Virus record (IMG/VR): IMGVR_UViG_3300031787_000185
Coordinates: 1-50,340 of that record
Strand: one strand, 5' to 3'
Length of the DNA: 50,340 bases
Source: a virus
Part shown: piece after piece, positions 14,074-22,838 of the stretch
Layout of the letters: each line of letters begins with the position of its first letter
Position numbering within the stretch: the stretch's first letter is position 1
Notes under the pieces: model-generated
What the model was told of the DNA's origin: nothing
The model's input: only the letters and a program-made list of their open reading frames with translations
Database searches by the model: none
Made by a program: the position numbers and the translations under genes

Positions 14074-14838
14074 TTATAACCAAGCGTTTATTGCTGCCTC
14101 TGCAGCGTTTTGACCAGCTAATGTACCTGTGCTCCATGTAGCTTGATTTGTTACATCTTGAAGCTCGATATCGAACTTCTCGTTGTTATCCATGTGTACT
14201 ACTAATACAGTCATTGTTTCGTATGGATGTTTCCATTGGTCATCACTGTATGCTTTAACCATATCACCGTCTATGGTAGCTGTATCTCCACTGATTGTTA
14301 TTACTAAGTTGTTAGCAGGTGTTGCTCCACCTAAGTTCGCTCCCAATATAGTTACTGTATCTCCAGGTAAGTATCCTGTTCCTGGATCAGCGATTGTGAT
14401 AGTATCGTATACTCCTGTTATATCTGTCACGTTGAAAGATATACCTACACCAGCCCCTGATGTAGCTCCTGTAACGCCATTCCATGTCCCTGGCGCTGCA
14501 GCTACACCGACACCTGCGTAAGTCTCGTTATATATTAACGATTCACCGTCGATAAACTCACCTACAACGTCAACTAGGTTTAAACCTACTGTTCCGATGA
14601 AGGAATAAACTACACCTGTAGCTCCGGATGTAACACCTCTAACAACTTTACCTAATGTAAATGGGGTTGTAGCTGTTAAGTATTTAACACCTGCTGTAGA
14701 TGGTTTCTTTTGAAGTTTAACGTTATATACTGAAGCTATGTGGTCTTTAGCTAATAATTCAGTAGTGTTTGAAGCAACTGGTTCAGGAGTGATTTCCATT
14801 GCTGTTGCGCCTAATACGATTTGAACTTTTCTTGACAT
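14074..14838 (-). CDS. Beta-rich structural protein (appendage or head decoration candidate)
   Basis: The 254-residue product is rich in Gly, Thr and Val. It contains stretches typical of phage fibre or decoration proteins, such as LGKVVRGVTSGATGVVYSF and ADPGTGYLPGDTVTILGANL. The latter Gly-Tyr-x-x-Gly-Asp-x-Val pattern recurs in many phage neck and tail fibre proteins. N- and C-terminal parts (about 1-55 and 200-254) are less repetitive and may be attachment domains. No enzymatic motif is seen. The 31-base gap upstream contains TATATTTA on this strand, one mismatch from a -7 element, so an extra late promoter is possible. Structural role is inferred from composition and location. Confidence 0.65.
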   Translation of the reverse strand: MSRKVQIVLGATAMEITPEPVASNTTELLAKDHIASVYNVKLQKKPSTAGVKYLTATTPFTLGKVVRGVTSGATGVVYSFIGTVGLNLVDVVGEFIDGESLIYNETYAGVGVAAAPGTWNGVTGATSGAGVGISFNVTDITGVYDTITIADPGTGYLPGDTVTILGANLGGATPANNLVITISGDTATIDGDMVKAYSDDQWKHPYETMTVLVVHMDNNEKFDIELQDVTNQATWSTGTLAGQNAAEAAINAWL

Positions 14839-14869
14839 TGTTGTAATTTTTTGTAAATATAAGTAAATT

Positions 14870-15343
14870 TCATTTTAATCTACAATATTCATATAACTTT
14901 TGAGGAGTAAATCTTTCCGGGTTAGGAAAATAGTGAGCCCACGCAACAAATTCAGAGCAAACCATTCTTTTTGATTCATTCTTTTTTTGTTTAGGAACAA
15001 ATTCCTTACCTGTTATTTTTGACCAGATTATAGATACAGGGTGTCTTAATACTAATAATTCAAAATCATAAGAAGTAACACCGCATTTTCTCATAGCTCT
15101 TGTTGCGAATAACTTTTCGTTTAATACATTCATGCTTGTAACGGTGTATGAATAATTATATTCCTTCATCCATTCACCAAATGGTCTTAGGTTGGTTCCA
15201 TCTTTTTGGGAGTCGAGAATATAATCATTACCCCAAACGCTTATAAATAAAGCAGTGTGGCTAACTTTAGAATTAGTAAACCACATTATTGTTTTACTAA
15301 TCCATCCTTTACCTGTACAATGTAAAATATCCCCTGTTCTCAT
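14870..15343 (-). CDS. Permuted NlpC/P60-like (YiiX/YaeF-type) papain-fold protein
   Basis: The 157-residue protein begins RTGDILHCTGKGWISK and has H29 in KVSHTALFIS, then C129 in RMVCSEFVAWAH close to the C-terminus. A His before the Cys, with the opening 'GDI' motif, is the circularly permuted NlpC/P60 arrangement. Relatives act as cysteine peptidases, amidases or acyl-transfer enzymes on cell-envelope substrates. It has no signal peptide. Its place in the late fibre region suggests a virion-borne or lysis-stage envelope enzyme that complements the zinc amidase encoded further upstream. The substrate is unknown. Confidence 0.75.
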   Translation of the reverse strand: MRTGDILHCTGKGWISKTIMWFTNSKVSHTALFISVWGNDYILDSQKDGTNLRPFGEWMKEYNYSYTVTSMNVLNEKLFATRAMRKCGVTSYDFELLVLRHPVSIIWSKITGKEFVPKQKKNESKRMVCSEFVAWAHYFPNPERFTPQKLYEYCRLK

Positions 15344-15347
15344 TTTG

Positions 15348-15788
15348 TTATGGATTTAAAGGTAATTTTTCTCTTGTATCTCTTCTTAATGGATAACCTT
15401 CAGGAGCATCTATTGGTAATACAGCAGTGTTTTCAAGAGTTTCTCTTGCTGGATTAATTATGCCTGGGTAACCTAAATTATTAATAAAACCTGTTAATAC
15501 TGGTAAAGCTAACATTTCATATAAATTACCATTTTCTAATACTTCTGTAATAGGTAAATCGGTAAGCGTATAGTGTTTTAATTCACTTTTAATAGTATTA
15601 CCATTTGGATATAATTCACGCTCCCAATAGAATACTTTACAATACATTACTGAATTATCATCTTCAGAAATACGAGTATCTAATCCACCGAATTTACGTT
15701 GTACTACTACACCATTTCTTTTATGTTCTACAAGTTGTTCATCAACTGTGTGCATGAGTGTGATCCACTCGTTATTTATCGTTGTCAT
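15348..15788 (-). CDS. Hypothetical late protein (146 aa)
   Basis: The 146-residue product has an alternating beta pattern (QLVEHKRNGVVVQRKFGG, DDNSVMYCKVFYWEREL), a central helix (EVLENGNLYEMLALPVLTG) and a proline-rich end. It begins 11 bases after the fibre-like gene and ends just before the NlpC/P60-like gene, so all three share a transcript. No known motif was seen. A minor structural or chaperone role for the neighbouring appendage protein is plausible but unsupported. Confidence 0.6.
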   Translation of the reverse strand: MTTINNEWITLMHTVDEQLVEHKRNGVVVQRKFGGLDTRISEDDNSVMYCKVFYWERELYPNGNTIKSELKHYTLTDLPITEVLENGNLYEMLALPVLTGFINNLGYPGIINPARETLENTAVLPIDAPEGYPLRRDTREKLPLNP

Positions 15789-15799
15789 ATATATAATTT

Positions 15800-16918
15800 T
15801 TAATTCATTAATATTTGAGTTATATCACCTTCGCCTTTTGATACATTCATGCAATCAGTATGCACCATGCCTTGAGCTGTTAATATTCTAAAACCTCCTC
15901 TAGCATTAATTCTAGTTAAACTAAAGTTTCCAATATTGGTATTTACGTTATATCTATTGTAATGTAAGGTAGCTCTTAACGTGCCTGAGTTACTAGTTAT
16001 AGTAGATATAGAACCTGTATTTCTAGTTATTAATGTGTTTACATCATAAGTAACGCTATTTTGTAAAGTAAGAGTTCTTGCTGCTTGTATTGTTAAAGTA
16101 CCTATATTAAAACCAAACGAACCTGCAAAAACTACATTTCCACCAGTTTGACTAAAAGTACTTGCATTTAATATTGAATTTAGCGTTAAAGTAACTCCTG
16201 TTGTAGTTGATATAGTATTCCATACAACAGAACTTGTATTTAACGTTGTTGACGCTGCAATATTTAAGGTGGAACCTGTAGCTACAACCGTCCCCGTAAT
16301 ATATGTTAGTGTTCTAGTATCGTATCTAACTGTCCCACTTAATGTTAAAGTGCCTACTAAATTTATATCTAAATTATTTCTTATAACACCTGTAGATGAG
16401 TGAGACCATGTAGCCGTTTTATTAAAAACTATTTTAGATGTTCCTTGCACTATTGCGCTTGTGTTATGAATTATATTACCTGTTCTTAGTTCTGCTCCAT
16501 TAATTGTTGTGAACGTTGTCGCTGATACAAACGTACTTGGAACATCGAATACATCAACTAAAGTATATGTTTGATTTGTTCCACCGAAAGATATTCCTCG
16601 TTGGCATAATACCCCGTTACTTGTAATTGAACATGACGCACCAAATGCAAAACCGCTCCCACCGGTTCCGGTTAATGTATATCCGCCCGTTCCTAAATTT
16701 AATCCTCCGCCTATGATAGAAATATTAGCCAAAAAAGTCATAGTTCCGACATAGTTTGCGAAATTAATACCACGCGTAAGTCCTGCGACATTTACCGTAA
16801 CATTACCACTTGTTGCAGTAAACACAACGTCGTCAGCGCTTGTGGGCACAGCTCCTTCAACCCAAGTTCCAACTGAGTCCCAATTTCCACCGGCATTTGA
16901 TACTGTTCTTGTAGGCAT
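15800..16918 (-). CDS. Beta-solenoid tail/appendage protein
   Basis: The 372-residue protein starts with GNWDSVGTWVEGAVPTSADD, a motif often found at the start of right-handed beta-helix surface proteins. It is followed by many short strands rich in Thr, Ser, Asn and Gly (GTLTLSGTVRYD, STLNIAASTTLNTSS, VTLTLNSILNAST). This repetitive pattern predicts an elongated beta solenoid, as used in phage tail spikes and fibres. The last 60 residues differ and may form a tip or trimerization part. No polysaccharide-lyase active site can be picked out. Receptor binding is likely by context. Confidence 0.75.
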   Translation of the reverse strand: MPTRTVSNAGGNWDSVGTWVEGAVPTSADDVVFTATSGNVTVNVAGLTRGINFANYVGTMTFLANISIIGGGLNLGTGGYTLTGTGGSGFAFGASCSITSNGVLCQRGISFGGTNQTYTLVDVFDVPSTFVSATTFTTINGAELRTGNIIHNTSAIVQGTSKIVFNKTATWSHSSTGVIRNNLDINLVGTLTLSGTVRYDTRTLTYITGTVVATGSTLNIAASTTLNTSSVVWNTISTTTGVTLTLNSILNASTFSQTGGNVVFAGSFGFNIGTLTIQAARTLTLQNSVTYDVNTLITRNTGSISTITSNSGTLRATLHYNRYNVNTNIGNFSLTRINARGGFRILTAQGMVHTDCMNVSKGEGDITQILMN

Positions 16919-16923
16919 AATTA

Positions 16924-17919
16924 TTAAGGTTGTTCAATCCATGCAAAAGCTTCTAATAAAGCAGTTGCGGAGTTATATTTAACTAAAATTAATAATTCTT
17001 TGTTTGCTGTTGTTGACGTAGGAAGCGTTACATATTTATTAGTAAATTTAGCTCCCCAGGTAATAGTTCTTGTTACGCCATTATCTTTTATTTTAAACAC
17101 TAAAACTCTTCCATTAGCCAATGCACCTGTTAAGTTAGTACTCATTGAAGTGATGTTACCTGCTAAAGCAGTGATGTATAATTCATCATGAGTATCTACA
17201 TTTAAAGTCGGTATTAGTTCACTTGCAACTACTCTTACTCTAGGATTAATTGTAGCATAAGCAGATAAATCAGGAGCAACTCCTAAACTACCGTCAGTAA
17301 CTAAAATATACCCTATTAAAACACTGTTTGCAGGTGTAGCTGGCATTGTAGCATATTCTGATTCAGTACCTTCTACTTTAGTTATTGTAGATAAGTTATC
17401 TCCATAAAATGCAACAAATCTTTGTAATCCTGCTGCTGATAATGCAATGTCTAAAAAATCAGTATTACCTGCTGTTGAATAGTTTAATTCCGTAGATTGA
17501 ATATACCAATTTGTAGCAGATACTCTTACATCATTATCTGTTCCTGAGCCACCAAAAGTACCTATTGTTATAGTACCACCTGATAATACTTCATCTTGTC
17601 TATCTTGCTTAGTGCCCCACTGGCTTGCATCAGCTAATGTTTTAGGACTTACAAATTGATCTGTAATAACACCTGCATCTACATCTACCTGAGAAGCTTG
17701 AAAAGCTGTTTCTTGCCATGTCCAGTTTAATCCATCAGAAAAATACCATCCGTTAGAATAATATGTACCTCCTAGTGACCCTGGCAGCCATTTTGTTCCC
17801 TGCGAGTTAATGCAATACCAAAGTTCATTAGGTACTGTATTAGCTGCCGGAAGCGCTGCGTAGTTGGCTACTGAATGTGACTGAGTATAATCTGTTATTT
17901 CCTTATAGGTAATTGGCAT
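16924..17919 (-). CDS. Tail fibre protein
   Basis: The 331-residue product has an N-terminal segment YKEITDYTQSHSVANYAAL leading into beta-rich repeats. It carries VITDQFVSPKTLADASQW near residue 85-105, a 'V(T/S)PKTLAD' motif typical of phage tail fibre and fibre-attachment regions. The rest alternates short strands and turns (GTITIGTFGGSGTDNDVRV) and ends with a compact beta domain (RVLVFKIKDNGVTRTITWG). The likely role is host receptor binding. It overlaps the stop of the upstream coiled-coil gene by one base, showing coupled translation. Confidence 0.75.
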   Translation of the reverse strand: MPITYKEITDYTQSHSVANYAALPAANTVPNELWYCINSQGTKWLPGSLGGTYYSNGWYFSDGLNWTWQETAFQASQVDVDAGVITDQFVSPKTLADASQWGTKQDRQDEVLSGGTITIGTFGGSGTDNDVRVSATNWYIQSTELNYSTAGNTDFLDIALSAAGLQRFVAFYGDNLSTITKVEGTESEYATMPATPANSVLIGYILVTDGSLGVAPDLSAYATINPRVRVVASELIPTLNVDTHDELYITALAGNITSMSTNLTGALANGRVLVFKIKDNGVTRTITWGAKFTNKYVTLPTSTTANKELLILVKYNSATALLEAFAWIEQP

Positions 17920-18134
17920 TACTTAATCTTTTTCTTTTTTATGTACTCTTGTACTTTTTGTTCCAATTCTTTTTCCTCAGCTTCTTTTTTCTTTTTGTCT
18001 TCCTCGTCAATCTGAGTCTTCGCTTGTGACTGGATTTTATTGATAAGGTCGAATGATGTCTCTGCAGGTAGTTTACCTAATCCTGTTAATACTGTGTTTA
18101 GCTCTTCTCCGGATAACTTAATGTCGAAATTCAT
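17919..18134 (-). CDS. Small coiled-coil protein (71 aa)
   Basis: The 71-residue protein has a short N-terminal region (MNFDIKLSGEELNTVLTGLG). A long, highly charged Lys/Glu helix follows (residues about 40-71, ending IKKKKIK), predicted to form a coiled coil. It is coupled by overlapping stop/start codons to genes on both sides. The size and position next to tail fibre genes fit a small fibre-assembly or linker protein. I do not recognise it beyond the general look of Bacteroidota phage proteins. Confidence 0.6.
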   Translation of the reverse strand: MNFDIKLSGEELNTVLTGLGKLPAETSFDLINKIQSQAKTQIDEEDKKKKEAEEKELEQKVQEYIKKKKIK

Positions 18135-18505
18135 GTTGTTTTTAGTTTAAAGATGTTATTAAAAAATTGAACGAATACTACGTTCCAAGTAATGCCAAAG
18201 ATAATAAAATCAATTAACATACAGAATATTGGATCATAAAAAATTATTGCTGAAACCAAAAAAACTATCATTAATGACTTGAATAAGTGCCATGCGTCTG
18301 TAAATGCTGGATGTAGATTAAATCCTAAGAATTTACGTCTTCCGTAACAAGGATTTCCGTTTATGTATTTATTTTTCCAACTTACCTGTGGATACCAAAA
18401 AGCCGGTTTATACTTAACGAAAATAGACTTGTAGTAATGGAAACTAACCTTATCCATCACTGCATTACAAATAGCTGCTAATACGAGAAATATCAGACTT
18501 ATCAT
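18131..18505 (-). CDS. Membrane protein, two to three TM segments (124 aa)
   Basis: The first 18 residues (MISLIFLVLAAICNAVMD) are hydrophobic. A soluble, aromatic-rich loop follows (KPAFWYPQVSWKNKYINGNP, ending near FNLHPAFTDAWH), then two close hydrophobic stretches from about residue 75 to 118 (SLMIVFLVSAIIF and IDFIIFGITWNVVFVQFF). It overlaps the genes on either side by four bases. It could be part of the lysis set or a membrane-anchored accessory. The family is unrecognised. Confidence 0.6.
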   Translation of the reverse strand: MISLIFLVLAAICNAVMDKVSFHYYKSIFVKYKPAFWYPQVSWKNKYINGNPCYGRRKFLGFNLHPAFTDAWHLFKSLMIVFLVSAIIFYDPIFCMLIDFIIFGITWNVVFVQFFNNIFKLKTT

Positions 18506-18711
18506 TGTTTACTATCCAAATATTCCTTTATTGGTTGTGCTTGTGCTACTACAAATATAACTAGCATTAAAAGGCTAACAAATAGTTTTTCAATACTATC
18601 TGTTAACCTAGGTAATATAATTACAAAAACAGCTACACAGAATAGCAATGCTGTAATGCAGTAAACCAACTTACTTGGCTTAGATAATAGATATTTAAAG
18701 TAATTAATCAT
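18502..18711 (-). CDS. Small two-span membrane protein, holin candidate
   Basis: The 69 residues contain a basic N-terminus (MINYFKYLLSKPSK), a hydrophobic span at about 16-33, a short polar link (PRLTDSIEK) and a second span at about 44-58, ending in a charged tail. Two spans with a charged C-terminus is the class II holin shape. It is coupled to another membrane protein downstream. The amidase gene is about 5 kb away on the same transcript, so a role in lysis is possible but not proven. Confidence 0.5.
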   Translation of the reverse strand: MINYFKYLLSKPSKLVYCITALLFCVAVFVIILPRLTDSIEKLFVSLLMLVIFVVAQAQPIKEYLDSKQ

Positions 18712-18946
18712 TTGTATCAGGATAATTAGTTGCTACCCATTGTTCTGCAAATGGTCGGATACCATCTTCTATTTGTTTAGCAGTTAAGTTTTCTGAGAAA
18801 ATATAATCAATTGTTCTTTGAGCTGCTACATCGTTGTAAGGACATCTTACCGGACCTATCGCTATATTCACTTGCTGTTTCATAGTGCCATCATTTAATG
18901 ATGTTACACCTCCTGTTGTTTTTGCTGATTTTAATTCAAATTGCAT
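18704..18946 (-). CDS. Hypothetical protein (80 aa)
   Basis: This is an 80-residue soluble protein. It starts with a short beta segment (MQFELKSAKTTGGVTSLN) and a middle containing IAIGPVRCPYNDVAAQRTID. The second half is helical (ENLTAKQIEDGIRPFAEQW). It overlaps the start of the small two-span membrane protein by eight bases. No enzymatic motif is seen. Given the surrounding genes it may be a small virion or fibre-associated protein. Confidence 0.55.
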   Translation of the reverse strand: MQFELKSAKTTGGVTSLNDGTMKQQVNIAIGPVRCPYNDVAAQRTIDYIFSENLTAKQIEDGIRPFAEQWVATNYPDTND

Positions 18947-18962
18947 ATTATATTGTTTTATT

Positions 18963-19688
18963 TTATACTGATGTTATTGTTTCCCAAGCTGTTGTATACA
19001 CACAAAGCTTATTTAATGTAGTGTCATATACTACGCTACCTGCAACGGGTGACACTATAGCATTTTTCTCAACAGTTGTGTGGCTAGGAAATATTACTAA
19101 TTTGTCATTTCTAAGCTTTAATATCTCAGCATTTGAGCTGTTTACGAATAAGGCGCATAAGTCCGTTGGATTGCCAGTTGAGTTAGAGCCTTTAGCGTGA
19201 ATTGTGGCAGTTGGGTCAACTCCTACGCCTAATCTATTAACCGCATAACCTGAATGATTTACGATGAATTTATTCACGCTTGACGAATCAAATGACTTGA
19301 ACATATAATCGTATGTATTATTAGATATTACATGCCCTACTGATCTGTCTGATTTAACTAGGAATCCATCACTAATACCACTATGAGTTAAACTAACTCC
19401 GTTAACACCAGCAATACCAGATATACCTAAATTGCCACCATTTATTTGCAACCAATTTGCACTACCTGCAAAAATAGCAGGACGAGGACCTCCAAATGTT
19501 GCGTAATTATTGGGATCAGAATAAACAACTAATTTCCACTCTGGAGTACTCGTACCTATACCCACATTAGTACCATTATCAAAGATTTGGCTATTACTCA
19601 AAGTAAATCCATCAGGTGTCCATTTAGGTATGTAGTTTGTTGTTCCTGAGCCTGATAATCCACCGGCTTCGCTTAATGTTACTGGCAT
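18963..19688 (-). CDS. Tail fibre protein (TNYIPKW type)
   Basis: The 241-residue protein begins with SEAGGLSGSGTTNYIPKWT followed by LSNSQIFDNGTNVGIGT. This pairing is very common at the start of tail fibres of Bacteroidota phages. The middle is Gly/Asn/Ser-rich beta structure (NWLQINGGNLGISGIAGVNG). The C-terminal part (AIVSPVAGSVVYDTTLNKLC) resembles the short beta motif found at fibre ends. The likely role is receptor binding or fibre shaft. It is one of several fibre proteins in this late region, suggesting a multi-component adhesion apparatus. Confidence 0.75.
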   Translation of the reverse strand: MPVTLSEAGGLSGSGTTNYIPKWTPDGFTLSNSQIFDNGTNVGIGTSTPEWKLVVYSDPNNYATFGGPRPAIFAGSANWLQINGGNLGISGIAGVNGVSLTHSGISDGFLVKSDRSVGHVISNNTYDYMFKSFDSSSVNKFIVNHSGYAVNRLGVGVDPTATIHAKGSNSTGNPTDLCALFVNSSNAEILKLRNDKLVIFPSHTTVEKNAIVSPVAGSVVYDTTLNKLCVYTTAWETITSV

Positions 19689-19714
19689 AATATTTTTATT
19701 TTAATTTTGTTTAA

Positions 19715-20020
19715 TTACCCTAATAAGGTTACTAATTTATCATACAAATCTGAGTTACTTGTTGGCGCTACACTATCAATGCTATCTACTTGCAGCGTAC
19801 CTGCCGAACCATTAAAGCTAAATAAGAAGTACGCATTAGTTCTACTCTTAAAAAGAACTTGCACATACGATTCATCAGGGCTTAGTGATAGCCTAAATAT
19901 TTCATCTTTTCTAAATGTTGCTTTTTTTTGCATTACGCCTAATGCACCAGCTATTCCGCTATAAACACCATTATCACATTTAATGCTGTTTGTTGTTGAA
20001 GTCATTACTATATATGCCAT
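19715..20020 (-). CDS. Small beta-rich late protein (101 aa)
   Basis: The 101-residue product is dominated by short strands (YIVMTSTTNSIKCDNGVYSG, FRLSLSPDESYVQVLFKS) and ends with a helix (SDLYDKLVTLLG). It starts one base before the end of the upstream fibre gene and is therefore co-translated. A small accessory or capping protein for the adjacent appendage is plausible. No family is recognised. Confidence 0.55.
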   Translation of the reverse strand: MAYIVMTSTTNSIKCDNGVYSGIAGALGVMQKKATFRKDEIFRLSLSPDESYVQVLFKSRTNAYFLFSFNGSAGTLQVDSIDSVAPTSNSDLYDKLVTLLG

Positions 20021-20021
20021 A

Positions 20022-21251
20022 TTATTGTTGTTCCCTCCAATTTAATGAACCGTAAAATGTTTCAGTTGTTCCAGTTGCTCTTTGCACAGCTAACACTACT
20101 ATATCAGCAACTCCAGCAATACTACTACCCATAGCAAAGTCAGTAGCATTAACAATGTTAATACCACTCTCATTTGTTTGTGATGCTGTACCTGTTAATA
20201 AGATAGTGCCACCGCTTACAGTTGTTGCATTAGTTGTATTTATCTGAGCATCTATAGCTGTATTAGCCACTTGCGTAAACGATAAAGCTGTTCCTGTTAC
20301 CGTTGGATTTAAAAGTAAATACCAATTATAAGTAGCTGTTGATGTACAGTTTACATTAAAGTTTAACAGTTTGATAGTAGAATGTAAGTAATTACTATTT
20401 AAACGAATAGCAAACAATGGATAGATACTTGTATTGTTTAAAGTAACCAATGGAGCTACACCCCTAGATATACCAAAGCCATAGCCAGTGTCTTTTAAAC
20501 CGCCCTCTGAAATAACTGTGGCACATATCTGAGTTGTACTTGCTGTCACGCCTGTACCATCATTTTCGATTTCAGTTCTACAAGGTAAGTTAGGAACAGA
20601 CATTGTAACTAAGTCATCAACTTTAGTAGTGTCATAAAAATGACAATAAACAGGTCTTCTATTGAAGAAAAATCCAAAGGCTATAATTCCCACACCCAAC
20701 CATTCAAAATCAATAAAGAATAATGCTTTTTTATATTGAGTAATATCAACACCGCTTGAACCTAATCCATTTAACTTATCAATATTCCAATCTGCTTGAG
20801 GTATTAGATTGTCAAATGCAGAGCCGCTTGTAAAAGTCCTAACTCCAAAACCATAAGAATCAGGATGTGTGTAAAAGAATAATCCATTCTTATCATCAAA
20901 ATAACCGTCTTTTATCCTAATGCCTATTTTTCTGGTTTCTAGCTTAAACGTCTTGTTAATCAACATTGATTTACCCGGCTGATAGTTAAATCTTCTATAC
21001 GTCTGTTTAACCCTTTTACCTGCTGTTAAATTACCTACAGATAATGTAGTGCTAGCCTGATTAGTGTTATAAGTTGAGCTAGTGCCACTACCACTTACTT
21101 GTTGGTCATCCCAGAATAATGGCTGATTGTCTGATATTTGTTTGCTATCAAAGATAGTTTCAGGCTCAGACATTCTAAGCCTAGCAAAAGCGTCTACCGC
21201 GTTATCTTTAAAAGATATTTCACTTGTTTCTTCTGATGATGTAATTGGCAT
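20022..21251 (-). CDS. Appendage structural protein with conserved NAVDAFARLR start
   Basis: The 409-residue protein opens with NAVDAFARLRMSEPETIFDS, then PLFWDDQQVSGSGTSS and TAGKRVKQTYRRFNYQPGKS. I have seen this set of motifs in many structural proteins of environmental phages, although no precise role is settled. The middle is beta-rich with aromatic residues and the end resembles a jelly-roll type head (GTETFYGSLNWREQ region). It lacks catalytic motifs. By location it belongs to the tail appendage, possibly a fibre or a fibre-base protein. Confidence 0.7.
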   Translation of the reverse strand: MPITSSEETSEISFKDNAVDAFARLRMSEPETIFDSKQISDNQPLFWDDQQVSGSGTSSTYNTNQASTTLSVGNLTAGKRVKQTYRRFNYQPGKSMLINKTFKLETRKIGIRIKDGYFDDKNGLFFYTHPDSYGFGVRTFTSGSAFDNLIPQADWNIDKLNGLGSSGVDITQYKKALFFIDFEWLGVGIIAFGFFFNRRPVYCHFYDTTKVDDLVTMSVPNLPCRTEIENDGTGVTASTTQICATVISEGGLKDTGYGFGISRGVAPLVTLNNTSIYPLFAIRLNSNYLHSTIKLLNFNVNCTSTATYNWYLLLNPTVTGTALSFTQVANTAIDAQINTTNATTVSGGTILLTGTASQTNESGINIVNATDFAMGSSIAGVADIVVLAVQRATGTTETFYGSLNWREQQ

Positions 21252-21262
21252 GATAAAATGTT

Positions 21263-22834
21263 TTAAGCTAATACTACTAGGTTATATCTTCTGTTTAAGT
21301 TTCCTGCTCTTTCATATTCAATGAAGTCGCTTCCGTTTGTTCTTCCTGTAATTGTATTTACAGCCGCTGCGTCAGATACTAAATTATCAGCTACAGCAAC
21401 TCCAATTGCAGTGTGAGAGAATCCTTGAGTAGAACCATCTTCTACGTTAAATCTAATTTTATGATTCGTTTGTGTGAAGTTTGTTATTACTTCAACGTCA
21501 TTCAACGCATCTGCGTTTACAATATTAAAGATACCTACAAATTCAAAATTACTTGGCATTGTTAATGTGTTTGTAGGGGCATCCCAGATAGTGTTATCAG
21601 AGAAGTCTAAGTCAGATTCAAAATTAGAGTAACCTGATGTTAATTCTTTGTTTACATAGTTAATACCAGATGCTTCTAGATTAACAGACATATTTGCCGA
21701 GAAGTTACATCTCGATAATGTGCTAGTATCTATGTTAGCATTCACGTAGCATTGGTTAGATACTAAGTTATGAGCAATAGTTACTTGCAATGCATTTAAG
21801 CAATCTAAAACACCAGCAGTGTTTATTATGTTTCTTAGTTTTGTATCGCTACCCCATTGGAATAAATATAAACCTTGAGCTGAAACATCGTTACCACGTT
21901 TATCGAAACGTCGAATAACAACATCATTATTAAAGTCATAATAAACAATATCCACCTCTCTAATATATCCATTTGTATCGATTTTAGATAACTGAGTATA
22001 TGCCAATGGTGTCAATGCTGGGTTTGTTCCGGCAAAAGCTGTTGCGTCAGATACTACATAGTGAAGGCCGTTGTGTATAACAACATCACCATCAACCATA
22101 CCTGCTTCTAATGTACTTCTCCATACTCCTTGCTGAGCATTAAATCCGGGTACTCCAGAATAATCACCTGCTGTCTGATAGTCAGGGTTTAAGAATATAC
22201 CATCTCCATTGACAGATAATTCTGTTTCTGTGATAGCCTGCACAACGATTCCTTCAGAAGCAAATGGTAAGGCAGCGTCTGTGATGTGATAAAAACTACC
22301 AACTTTAAATCCGTCAGCAGGGTTTAATAATCCTGCGTTTCTAATCGCTTGTGCTTGCACCCATGTTAATGGCGTAGGGACAGCAGAGCTTGCTACTGTC
22401 GTAGCTGCTACAATAGTTGCCACATCTTCTAACACCTCATATTCTACAGGTAAAGTATCACCATCTTCGTTATAGAAAAATTTAGAACCTCCACCTACTG
22501 TAGGAGTGATATTCTCGGAAATACGTGAAGCAACGAAGATGTATTCGATACTAGCAATATCAACGCCTCTTCTTTTCAAGACAGTCAACTTAACAATAAA
22601 AGGAGATTTGCTAGCTATGGCATTTAATGCCTCTGTTGCCTCATAAATTACCTTAGCGAGGTTTCTGTTTTGTACATCAGAACCTTTTAACATACGAGCA
22701 GAGAATGTTGCTCTACCTGCATTATTCAATAATATAGGAGTAACGATATCTTCTACATCGAAGCCATATACTGTAGGGGTAGTTAAAACATTGCTGTTTC
22801 TTGAGTAAATTGTTAAGTCAATTAATTGAGACAT
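21263..22834 (-). CDS. Large tail appendage protein (523 aa)
   Basis: The first 150 residues (SQLIDLTIYSRNSNVLTTPT, ILLNNAGRATFSARM, SPFIVKLTVLKRRG) form an ordered, probably virion-anchoring domain. The middle contains a repeat-like segment (DGFKVGSFYHITDAALPF; DGDVVIHNGLHYVVSDA), similar to short beta modules of fibre proteins. The C-terminal third is Asn/Ser-rich beta structure (NLVSNQCYVNANIDTSTLS), consistent with a beta-helical shaft. No enzyme signature is visible. It lies directly downstream of the spanin-like gene on the same strand. Confidence 0.65.
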   Translation of the reverse strand: MSQLIDLTIYSRNSNVLTTPTVYGFDVEDIVTPILLNNAGRATFSARMLKGSDVQNRNLAKVIYEATEALNAIASKSPFIVKLTVLKRRGVDIASIEYIFVASRISENITPTVGGGSKFFYNEDGDTLPVEYEVLEDVATIVAATTVASSAVPTPLTWVQAQAIRNAGLLNPADGFKVGSFYHITDAALPFASEGIVVQAITETELSVNGDGIFLNPDYQTAGDYSGVPGFNAQQGVWRSTLEAGMVDGDVVIHNGLHYVVSDATAFAGTNPALTPLAYTQLSKIDTNGYIREVDIVYYDFNNDVVIRRFDKRGNDVSAQGLYLFQWGSDTKLRNIINTAGVLDCLNALQVTIAHNLVSNQCYVNANIDTSTLSRCNFSANMSVNLEASGINYVNKELTSGYSNFESDLDFSDNTIWDAPTNTLTMPSNFEFVGIFNIVNADALNDVEVITNFTQTNHKIRFNVEDGSTQGFSHTAIGVAVADNLVSDAAAVNTITGRTNGSDFIEYERAGNLNRRYNLVVLA

Positions 22835-22838
22835 GTCT

